Source: Acidobacteriota bacterium (lineage in GTDB: Bacteria; Acidobacteriota; Terriglobia; Terriglobales; Acidobacteriaceae). Taken from it: a stretch of DNA of 5,283 bases. The stretch lies in contig JAJZFE010000011.1 in the NCBI GenBank assembly GCA_021798655.1, positions 1 to 5,283 on the forward strand. The letters are read 5' to 3'. Made by a program: the position numbers and the translations under genes. Shown piece by piece: positions 1-4,691 of the stretch. The notes beneath the pieces are model-generated. The model worked only from the letters and a program-made list of their open reading frames with translations. It was not told the DNA's origin and searched no databases. Each line of letters begins with the position of its first letter. The first letter of the stretch is position 1.

Positions 1-1130
1 ACCGCCAGCATCAGCACCAGCTCCGACTTCGCCTCCAGTCGATCGAGCAGCGTACTCGTCTCTCCATTCTCCCATCCCACCGCTGGCGTAGGCCGCGCCA
101 GGTCCGCATGGATCGTCTGAATCGACAACCTGCTCCTGCGGCTCATCCGGAACAGGCTCTCGGCCGCAGCCGCATCGCGTTCCAGCGCCACCACCTGCGC
201 TCCGTGGCTTGCGGCCAGGGCGCTGAACACGCCAGTATTCGCGCCGATATCCAACACCCGCGCGGGCTTCAAATCCTCCACCACGTTTTGCACCCACTCC
301 AGCTTCTGCGCGCTCTCCTTCGCCGTGTAGTGCTTCATCGTCGCCGTATAGTTGTCCCACTCGGACCCCACCGCCTCCGGCATCGCGCGCCGCGTGCGCG
401 TGCGCAGATCGGCCATCGTGCGCTTCAGCAAATAAATTGCCAGCTCCGGCGACTTGTGCGGAGCAGCCGCCGGAGCAGCGCTCGTCTCCCCATCCTTCTT
501 GTCCAGCCGCGCCGCCAGGGTCACCGGCCAGAACGCCGCGGGCGAAAGCCGTTGCCGCCAGTTCAGCATCTTGTACAACTCCGCGGGCTCATAGCCATCG
601 CGCTTGAACATCGCCAGCTCCAGCGGCCAGCTCAGCATCCGGTTCATCAGCAGCGGCAGCAGAAACGTCCGCACATACTGCCCATACGCCAGCCAGATAT
701 GCGACGCATAGTTCTTTGGTGCCGGGTCCCACGGCTCAAACGACAGCACATCCACCAGCACCGGCCGCGACCCCACAAACAGAATATTCAGCGGCGTCGC
801 GTCCTTCAGCACCCAGCCTTCGCTCAGCGCCTCCGCGCACAGCGCCAGCGTCAACTGCGCCGCCGCCAGCCACTGCGACGGCGTCCACTCCCACGAATAC
901 GTCGGCACCGGCACCTTCGGATGCAGCAACTGCAACCCTGCCGGCGTGTTCCGGATCGTAATCGCCACCATGTCGCCTCGGTCCTGCAGGCGGCTGCAAA
1001 ACTGCGACGTGACAAACTCCATCACCTGGTCGCGGGCCGAGGGATGAATGGTGCGGACAGCGAAGTCGTCTTCCAGGCGTAGCGACCCTGCCGGGTCACG
1101 AAATGTAGCGGTTGGCGTTCCAGGGGTCAT
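1..1130 (-). CDS. Class I SAM-dependent methyltransferase, C-terminus cut by window edge
   Basis: The frame is open from an ATG at 1130 to the left edge, giving 376 codons without a stop. A Rossmann-type SAM-binding motif, VLDIGANTG, lies at residues 292-300. It is followed by the second strand VVALERD (313-319), whose acidic residues would contact the SAM ribose, then HADLARP (341-347) and the strand LVLMLA at the edge. The roughly 280 residues before this carry LKDATPLNILF and PVLVDVLSFEPWDP (about 108-136). This pattern is known to me from NoeA-like and other uncharacterised methyltransferases, and it loosely resembles the D-x4-N...D loop of kinase folds. The product is probably cytoplasmic; its substrate is unknown, though polysaccharide or small-molecule methylation is plausible. 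The start is fixed by a 4-base ATGA overlap with the upstream small gene, which implies translational coupling. I am confident of the family, not of the substrate. Confidence 0.88.
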   Translation of the reverse strand, partial: MTPGTPTATFRDPAGSLRLEDDFAVRTIHPSARDQVMEFVTSQFCSRLQDRGDMVAITIRNTPAGLQLLHPKVPVPTYSWEWTPSQWLAAAQLTLALCAEALSEGWVLKDATPLNILFVGSRPVLVDVLSFEPWDPAPKNYASHIWLAYGQYVRTFLLPLLMNRMLSWPLELAMFKRDGYEPAELYKMLNWRQRLSPAAFWPVTLAARLDKKDGETSAAPAAAPHKSPELAIYLLKRTMADLRTRTRRAMPEAVGSEWDNYTATMKHYTAKESAQKLEWVQNVVEDLKPARVLDIGANTGVFSALAASHGAQVVALERDAAAAESLFRMSRRSRLSIQTIHADLARPTPAVGWENGETSTLLDRLEAKSELVLMLA

Positions 1131-1381
1131 GCAGCGTTGCGAGAGTCTTCTTTCCGCACCGTTACCGGCAAGGCTGCGCGGGTGAGGGGCTTCTTCTTTG
1201 TGAATACCCTCATAATACGCCGCCGCAGAAAGAATCCCGCTGCCGCCATCATCGACCCAATCGACTGGATTGCCAACAGCCCCGAGCCCGGATCCACATA
1301 CGCCATCGCACGCCGTTCCGTCGCCAGCATCAGGCCCAGCAAACTAAACACCGTCACACTCAGGTACATCAGACGCTTCAT
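1127..1381 (-). CDS. Small exported/membrane protein with AYVDPGSG motif
   Basis: This 84-residue protein starts with MKRLMYLSVTVFSLLGLML, a basic N-terminus and a hydrophobic stretch like a signal peptide or membrane anchor. AMA then precedes YVDPGSG (about residues 28-34). A second hydrophobic segment, GLLAIQSIGSMMAAAGFFL, is followed by RRR and a basic tail rich in K and R. I recall short proteins with a Y-x-D-P-G-[ST]-G motif and one membrane helix from many bacteria, often near cell-envelope or methyltransferase genes. No biochemical role is known to me. I chose the ATG at 1381. A longer frame from a TTG at 1426 exists, but it starts inside a strong hairpin and adds a polar, non-signal N-terminus. 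The stop overlaps the methyltransferase start by ATGA, so the two are very likely one operon. If AMA is cut, the mature form begins at the YVDPGSG motif. Confidence 0.75.
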   Translation of the reverse strand: MKRLMYLSVTVFSLLGLMLATERRAMAYVDPGSGLLAIQSIGSMMAAAGFFLRRRIMRVFTKKKPLTRAALPVTVRKEDSRNAA

Positions 1382-1401
1382 CTCTACAGTACTTTCCGTC
1401 G

Positions 1402-1429
1402 GGCTTGCGCTCGGGAGCCTGCGCAAGCC
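1402..1429 (-). promoter_or_regulatory. Perfect 9-bp hairpin in the leader of the small membrane-protein gene
   Basis: GGCTTGCGC (1402-1410) and GCGCAAGCC (1421-1429) are perfect inverted repeats around a 10-nt loop. The hairpin ends about 20 nt upstream of the ATG at 1381 on the minus strand. It could control translation of the coupled small gene and methyltransferase. There is no U-run after it in the minus direction, so it is not a standard intrinsic terminator. Structure is seen; function is inference. Confidence 0.45.
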
Positions 1430-1525
1430 GCGCTCATTTTGAATTCTCTAAGCCGAGCTGAAGCCGCCCCCGAAGGAACGCGCACCACCCGGACCCGGCC
1501 GCTGCAATCTCTCAGCGGCCCAACA

Positions 1526-1539
1526 TGACAGCCCTGTCA
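1526..1539. promoter_or_regulatory. Palindrome TGACAG-CC-CTGTCA, possible operator
   Basis: A perfect 6-bp dyad with a 2-bp centre lies about 145 bp upstream of the small envelope gene, and next to the 8-bp hairpin at 1497-1520. Dyads of the TGACA-N4-TGTCA type suit dimeric helix-turn-helix repressors, but no regulator gene is in the window. It could equally be part of an RNA structure. Confidence 0.3.
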
Positions 1540-1679
1540 CTTGAACATCTGCACAACCTGAACCCGCCACCGCCAGGGAAGTTGCGCCTCCAGCAACATA
1601 ACGGAACGGATATTTCTGACTGTGAGACGCTCCCACTCCACCTCAGGACGCAGCAAGGCCCATACCTGGGTCCGTATCG

Positions 1680-1716
1680 TCGGTTGCTTCCGTCCGCTCT
1701 TCCGGACTCCAACCGG
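1680..1716 (-). terminator. Two-part hairpin just after the VWFA gene stop
   Basis: CGGTTG (1681-1686) pairs with CAACCG (1710-1715), enclosing GTCCG (1692-1696) paired with CGGAC (1703-1707) around a 6-nt loop. It begins 2 bp beyond the minus-strand TAG at 1718-1720. The position suits a 3'-end structure that stabilises or ends the transcript. There is no T-tract on the minus strand, so intrinsic termination is doubtful. Confidence 0.3.
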
Positions 1717-1717
1717 T

Positions 1718-2839
1718 CTAAGGCTCGTCGTAGTACCCCGTGTTGGTGCGCGCCACCACGCCCGGCTGATCCACCTTGATCTCCAGCTTGTGGTAGACAT
1801 CCCGGCGCTGGGTCGGCGGCGGCTCAAACGAGATCCGGTAGTACGCCTGCGTATCCTCCACTGCCTGCCGCAGCAGTCCGGAGATGTCGCTGCTGCTCAG
1901 CGCCAGCCCACCGCTCTGGATCGCCAGCACCTGCAGCGCCAGGTTCCCGAAGTTCACGTCTCCCGGCTTCTTCACGCCGTCCAGAAACTCCTCATAGTAA
2001 AACTCCCGCGCCACCGACTCCGCGATGCCCAAAGGATTGATCGCATAGAGTGTGGTCTCCGTATCCCGAAACGCCATCGAGAACCACGTAATCTCGTTGA
2101 AGATCGCTTCTTCCTGCTGGCTGCTCAAGTCGATCTCCGGCCCGGAGAGCATATGCCATCCCGGCGACACCCACAGGATAACCTTCCGTCCCGGCTGCCC
2201 CGACGCATACCCCGCCATCAACCGCATCGCCTTCATCGAGTCGTCAAAGCGCTCCCCATCGCCCTCAATCCCCGCCGACCGCCCTACATCCCGCAGCCCG
2301 ATGTCATACGCGTCCAGCGACTTCGCCAGCAGTTTCCCGTCCCGCGTGGAGCCCCTCTGCATCTTGATCCCACCCTGCTCATCCAGCACCGCCAGCGTCA
2401 TCGGGCGCGCCAGTTGGCCTCCGTTGGCGAGCAGAAACCTGTCAATCTCGATCCGTGTCTGCGCCAGAATATTGAAGTCCGTATTCACGCTGTCGATCAG
2501 CATCACCACCTGCACCGGAGCCTGCTCTCCCTCATACGCCTGGAACGACCCGATCGGCAGGGGAGTCTTATTGTCCAGTAGCGTAAAGTCCTTTGCCTGC
2601 AAGCCGCTCACCGGTTTTCCATCCTTGCGCGTCACCACCACATCCAGGTGGATCGTCCGCACCGGCGGGGCCGTCCGCCTATGCAGCGTGGACGCTGGCG
2701 TCTGCTGGTTCGTCGAAGGCGGCTGCGTCGTCGACGACGGCTGCGTCGCCGACGAGGGCGGCTGCTGCGCAGCGGCGACTCCACCGGCCAGCAGCAGCGC
2801 CGCAAACAGCAGCAGGGTCAAACGTGGTGACACAGACAT
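1718..2839 (-). CDS. Secreted VWFA-related Acidobacterial domain protein
   Basis: The 373-residue product matches the TIGR03436-type family that is greatly expanded in Acidobacteria. A signal peptide is clear: MSVSPR, a leucine/alanine core, and a likely cut near AAA|QQ at residue 24. A Q/P/S/T-rich linker (about 25-50) precedes the conserved block [23 protein letters not shown] (64-86). The VWA fold begins at [10 protein letters not shown] (111-120). The metal site is degenerate: D116-S-V-N-T replaces the usual D-x-S-x-S, as in many family members. The end reads [25 protein letters not shown], the family's typical C-terminus. I chose the ATG at 2839 because it begins the signal peptide and has GGAG 5 nt upstream; upstream in-frame starts add an unrelated basic stretch. 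The role is unknown, and binding or adhesion outside the cytoplasm is inferred from the fold. It is a single gene divergent from ruvB. Confidence 0.9.
   Translation of the reverse strand: MSVSPRLTLLLFAALLLAGGVAAAQQPPSSATQPSSTTQPPSTNQQTPASTLHRRTAPPVRTIHLDVVVTRKDGKPVSGLQAKDFTLLDNKTPLPIGSFQAYEGEQAPVQVVMLIDSVNTDFNILAQTRIEIDRFLLANGGQLARPMTLAVLDEQGGIKMQRGSTRDGKLLAKSLDAYDIGLRDVGRSAGIEGDGERFDDSMKAMRLMAGYASGQPGRKVILWVSPGWHMLSGPEIDLSSQQEEAIFNEITWFSMAFRDTETTLYAINPLGIAESVAREFYYEEFLDGVKKPGDVNFGNLALQVLAIQSGGLALSSSDISGLLRQAVEDTQAYYRISFEPPPTQRRDVYHKLEIKVDQPGVVARTNTGYYDEP
2721..2756 (-). repeat. Two 18-bp imperfect tandem repeats encoding the Q/P/S/T linker
   Basis: Two adjacent 18-bp units on the plus strand share GGCTGCGTCG and CGACGA and differ at two positions; degenerate flanking units can be seen. 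They encode hexapeptides of the type Q-P-[PS]-S-[ST]-[TN] just after the signal peptide of the VWFA protein. Linker length probably varies between strains by slippage. Confidence 0.6.
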
Positions 2840-2844
2840 ATGCG

Positions 2845-2868
2845 CTCCGGAAATCCCAATCAATAATA
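2845..2868 (-). promoter_or_regulatory. -10 element and ribosome binding site of the VWFA gene
   Basis: On the minus strand, TATTAT (2868-2863) resembles a -10 box, and GGAG (2848-2845) sits 5 nt before the ATG at 2839. No good -35 is seen at 17-18 bp spacing. The ribosome site is convincing and decides the start; the promoter is tentative. Confidence 0.5.
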
Positions 2869-2995
2869 GAATGCACTCCCACAATAACCTGTGGCGCACC
2901 ATCGCACCATCACTGCTTTCGCAGGACACACGCCAGACGAGACTTCTGCGCACCCGGCAAAACTCCCTCAAATCCCTCCGCAAACCCCTCCCCGA

Positions 2996-3024
2996 TTGCT
3001 TCGCCGTCCGCTTCGCCTTATCCT
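2996..3024 (+). promoter_or_regulatory. Candidate ruvB promoter, near-leaderless
   Basis: TTGCTT (2996-3001) and TATCCT (3019-3024) are spaced by 17 bp, the sigma-70 optimum. Only 9 nt separate the -10 box from the ruvB ATG, so the transcript would start just before the ATG. The absence of any Shine-Dalgarno sequence before ruvB fits a leaderless or near-leaderless mRNA. The match to consensus is moderate. Confidence 0.35.
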
Positions 3025-3033
3025 CGCCTCAGC

Positions 3034-4116
3034 ATGGATTTCGAGCACAAGCGAAAGATCGGCCTCGGCACCTCCGCGCCCAGGCCCACCGACCCCTCCG
3101 AGGCCGACCGCCTCGTCTCCGCCAATCCCTTCGACGACGACGATCTCGTCGACCTGAAGCTGCGTCCCAAACGCCTCTCCGAGTTCATCGGCCAGAACAA
3201 GATCAAGGAGCAGCTCTCCATCGCCCTTGAAGCCGCTAAATCCCGCGGTGAAGCCCTCGACCACGTCCTCCTCTTCGGCCCTCCCGGCCTGGGCAAAACC
3301 ACCCTCGCCACCATCATCGCCAACGAGTTGGACGTCGCCTTCCAGCAGACCTCCGGCCCCGCCCTCCAGGTCCAGGGCGACATGGCCGCCATCCTCACCA
3401 ACCTCCGCGCCAAGCAGGTCCTCTTCCTCGACGAGATCCACCGCCTCCAGCCCGTCATGGAAGAAAAACTCTACACCGCCCTTGAGGACTACCAGCTCGA
3501 CATCATGATCGGCACCGGCCCCTCGGCCCGCACCCACGTCATGCGCATCGACCCCTTCACCTTCGTCGCCGCCACCACGCGTCCCGGCCTGCTCTCGTCC
3601 CCCTTGCGCTCCCGCTTCGGCATCCTGCTGCGGCTGGAGTTCTACACCGACGACGAACTCCGCTGGGTCGTCGAGCGCTCGGCTGAAGTCCTCAACGTCC
3701 CCATCGATCGCGACGGCGCCGCCGAGATCGCCATGCGTTCCCGCGGCACACCCCGCATCGCCAACCGCCTACTCCGCCGCGTCCGCGACTACGCCGAGGT
3801 CCGCGCCTCCGGCCGCATCGACCGCCCCACCGCCATGGCCGCCCTCGAGATGCTTGAAGTCGATGCCCACGGCTTCGACGAGCTCGACCGCCGCCTACTC
3901 CGCACCATCATCGAAAAATATGACGGCGGCCCCGTCGGCCTCAACACCCTCGCCGCCGCTCTCGCCGAAGAGCAGGACGCTCTCGAAGAGGTCTACGAGC
4001 CCTTCCTCATCCAGATCGGCTTCCTCGACCGCACCCCACGCGGCCGCGTCGCCACGCGCCTCGCCTACGAGCACCTCGGCATAGAAATGCCCCGCAAGCC
4101 CACACTCTTCAGCTAG
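3034..4116 (+). CDS. ruvB: Holliday junction branch migration ATPase RuvB
   Basis: RuvB is the hexameric AAA+ motor that, with RuvA, drives Holliday-junction branch migration in recombinational repair. The 360-residue product shows the N-terminal block [19 protein letters not shown] (43-61), Walker A GPPGLGKT (82-89), Walker B FLDEIHRL (131-138), sensor 1 AATTRPG (179-185) and the arginine-finger region PLRSRFGI (190-197). The sensor 2 helix [18 protein letters not shown] follows (237-254). The winged-helix end contains [10 protein letters not shown] (298-307) and [20 protein letters not shown] (322-341). It is slightly longer than E. coli RuvB (336) because of extra N-terminal residues. The ATG at 3034 is the only start fitting the family; the frame is open further upstream but the translation there is unrelated. 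Neither ruvA nor ruvC is adjacent. Its last 98 bp are duplicated at 4594-4691, beyond hicBA. Codon use is strongly C-ending (a sampled 60-nt stretch, 3361-3420, is 70% GC). Confidence 0.97.
   Translation: MDFEHKRKIGLGTSAPRPTDPSEADRLVSANPFDDDDLVDLKLRPKRLSEFIGQNKIKEQLSIALEAAKSRGEALDHVLLFGPPGLGKTTLATIIANELDVAFQQTSGPALQVQGDMAAILTNLRAKQVLFLDEIHRLQPVMEEKLYTALEDYQLDIMIGTGPSARTHVMRIDPFTFVAATTRPGLLSSPLRSRFGILLRLEFYTDDELRWVVERSAEVLNVPIDRDGAAEIAMRSRGTPRIANRLLRRVRDYAEVRASGRIDRPTAMAALEMLEVDAHGFDELDRRLLRTIIEKYDGGPVGLNTLAAALAEEQDALEEVYEPFLIQIGFLDRTPRGRVATRLAYEHLGIEMPRKPTLFS
4019..4116 (+). repeat. 98-bp direct repeat, copy 1 (3' end of ruvB)
   Basis: This segment, ending exactly at the ruvB stop codon, recurs at 4594-4691 with an offset of 575 bp and 97 of 98 identical bases. 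The single difference is C4092 versus T4667, the third base of a proline codon (CCC/CCT). It encodes the last 31 residues of the RuvB winged-helix domain, from FLDRTPRGR to PTLFS. With copy 2 it brackets hicBA. Confidence 0.97.
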
Positions 4117-4131
4117 CCCGCCGCACTCCGT

Positions 4132-4148
4132 TAGAATAAGCAAAGGAG
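4132..4148 (+). promoter_or_regulatory. hicB -10 candidate and strong ribosome binding site
   Basis: TAGAAT (4132-4137) resembles a -10 box; the best -35, TTCAGC (4108-4113, 18-bp spacing), is weak and lies in the end of ruvB. AAGGAG (4143-4148) is a strong Shine-Dalgarno sequence 6 nt before the hicB ATG at 4155. The pair may have its own promoter or be read through from ruvB, whose stop is only 38 bp away. Confidence 0.5.
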
Positions 4149-4154
4149 CTACTC

Positions 4155-4364
4155 ATGATCTTCCACGTAACACTGGAACATGCAGAAGATGATTGGGTTG
4201 TCGCAGAGTGCCCGGCGCTGCCCGGCTGCGTCTCGCAGGGTCGCGACGAAAAGGAAGCTCTCGACAACATCAAGGAAGCGATCACTGCATGGATGTGGGC
4301 CGAAGACCAGAAAGCCATCGAGCAGCTTCCCGTGGATCGCATGCAGATGGTCGTCGCGGTTTAG
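4155..4364 (+). CDS. hicB: HicB-like antitoxin, short form
   Basis: This 69-residue protein has the HicB partial RNase H fold signature: MIFHVTLEHAEDDWVVAECPALPGC (1-25), SQGRDEKEALDNIKEAI (27-43) and a closing strand, DRMQMVVAV. HicB binds and neutralises the HicA mRNA-cleaving toxin in a type II toxin-antitoxin system. Longer HicB proteins add a C-terminal helix-turn-helix or ribbon-helix-helix domain for autorepression. That domain is absent here, so DNA-binding autoregulation would need another factor. The start is supported by AAGGAG 6 nt upstream. The stop TAG is followed immediately, in the same frame, by the GTG start of hicA. Here the antitoxin gene comes first, the reverse of the classic hicA-hicB order. 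Confidence 0.92.
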   Translation: MIFHVTLEHAEDDWVVAECPALPGCVSQGRDEKEALDNIKEAITAWMWAEDQKAIEQLPVDRMQMVVAV

Positions 4365-4586
4365 GTGGGAACGCTGTCGAACATCTCCGGAAAGGAAGCC
4401 GTCAAGGCTTTCGGCCGTGCAGGCTGGAGCGCAGTGGGTCAGGTAGGAAGCCATCTTGTGATGACCAAAGCAGGCTCTCGCGCCAATCTCTCCGTGCCTC
4501 AGCATAAGGAGCTTTCCGTGGGCACACTGCGCTCTCTCATTCGCGCCGCAGGACTCACGGTGGACGAGTTCCTGGATCTGCTTTAG
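4365..4586 (+). CDS. hicA: HicA toxin, mRNA interferase
   Basis: This 73-residue protein fits the HicA family, a small double-stranded-RNA-binding-like fold that cleaves mRNA and stalls growth. The key motif G-S-H is at residues 28-30, where the histidine is the family's catalytic residue. It is followed by LVMTK, NLSVPQHKELSVGTLRSLIRAAGL (41-64) and DEFLDLL. All conserved elements are present, so the toxin looks intact. The start is a GTG directly abutting the hicB TAG with no spacer and no clear Shine-Dalgarno sequence. Translation therefore probably depends on ribosomes finishing hicB, which would keep toxin below antitoxin. Its stop is only 7 bp from the second ruvB repeat. HicA and HicB share one reading frame, so rare TAG readthrough would yield a 143-residue fusion. 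Confidence 0.92.
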   Translation: MGTLSNISGKEAVKAFGRAGWSAVGQVGSHLVMTKAGSRANLSVPQHKELSVGTLRSLIRAAGLTVDEFLDLL

Positions 4587-4593
4587 TCCCAGC

Positions 4594-4691
4594 GCTTCCT
4601 CGACCGCACCCCACGCGGCCGCGTCGCCACGCGCCTCGCCTACGAGCACCTCGGCATAGAAATGCCTCGCAAGCCCACACTCTTCAGCTAG
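4594..4691 (+). pseudogene. 98-bp direct repeat, copy 2: orphan ruvB 3' fragment
   Basis: This is the second copy of the ruvB end, from 2 bases before the TTC of FLDRTPRGR through the stop TAG, differing from copy 1 only at T4667. It has no start or ribosome site and cannot make RuvB. It lies in the same frame as hicA behind TAG (4584-4586) and three codons (S-Q-R). Similarity before the boundary fades into short gapped matches (TCCCAG versus TCCAG). After the boundary the two copies diverge at once (CCCG versus AGCA). The minus-strand murQ frame ends inside it, at 4686-4684. Confidence 0.95.

Larger units (their letters stand above)
1382..1717. other. 336-bp structured intergenic region
   Basis: This gap separates the stop of the VWFA gene from the start of the small envelope gene, both on the minus strand. 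I find no convincing protein in any frame; open frames here have atypical composition and no start context. It holds several inverted repeats: 1402-1429 (9-bp perfect stem), 1497-1520 (GGCCGCTG, 8-nt loop, CAGCGGCC) and 1526-1539 (TGACAG, CC, CTGTCA), plus a weaker structure near 1680-1716. I see no clear sigma-70 promoter for the downstream operon, so it may read through from the VWFA gene or use another sigma factor. The region may be a structured 5' leader or contain an operator. Confidence 0.5.
4117..4691 (+). mobile_element. 575-bp hicBA module bounded by ruvB 3'-end duplication
   Basis: The unit contains 477 bp of unique sequence carrying only hicB and hicA, then the second copy of the ruvB 3' end. 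No integrase, transposase or terminal inverted repeat can be seen. The layout resembles insertions with long target duplication reported for restriction-modification genes, or integration at a gene's 3' end that reconstitutes the gene. By hand count hicB is about 57% GC, below the ruvB sample, which supports separate origin. Mobility is inference; the duplication is certain. Confidence 0.45.

Noticed and set aside
108..1082. 324-codon plus-strand open frame
   Set aside because: It is antisense to the methyltransferase, is arginine/histidine/glutamine-rich with no domain, and is a typical by-product of GC-rich coding on the other strand.
1382..1426. Extended start (TTG 1426) for the small membrane protein
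   Set aside because: It would begin inside the perfect hairpin at 1402-1429 and would place a polar segment before the signal-like helix.
2593..3033. N-terminal extension of ruvB from 2593
   Set aside because: The upstream translation is proline/alanine/serine-rich, overlaps the VWFA gene start and promoter, and does not match RuvB; the family start is at 3034.
1622..3230. Long plus-strand open frames (1622-2581 and 2052-3230)
   Set aside because: They lie opposite the VWFA gene, whose signal peptide, domain and C-terminus are all recognisable; their translations show no family features.
2968..3537. 189-codon minus-strand frame over the ruvB start
   Set aside because: It is glycine/glutamate-rich antisense to the RuvB ATPase domain, without its own features.
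4149..4649. 166-codon minus-strand frame over hicBA
   Set aside because: It is antisense to two well-recognised genes and has no domain of its own; its end merely reads the ruvB repeat backwards.
4155..4691. Amber-codon reassignment, suggested by repeated in-frame TAG
   Set aside because: Each TAG falls exactly at the expected end of a known family (HicB, HicA, RuvB), so they act as ordinary stops.
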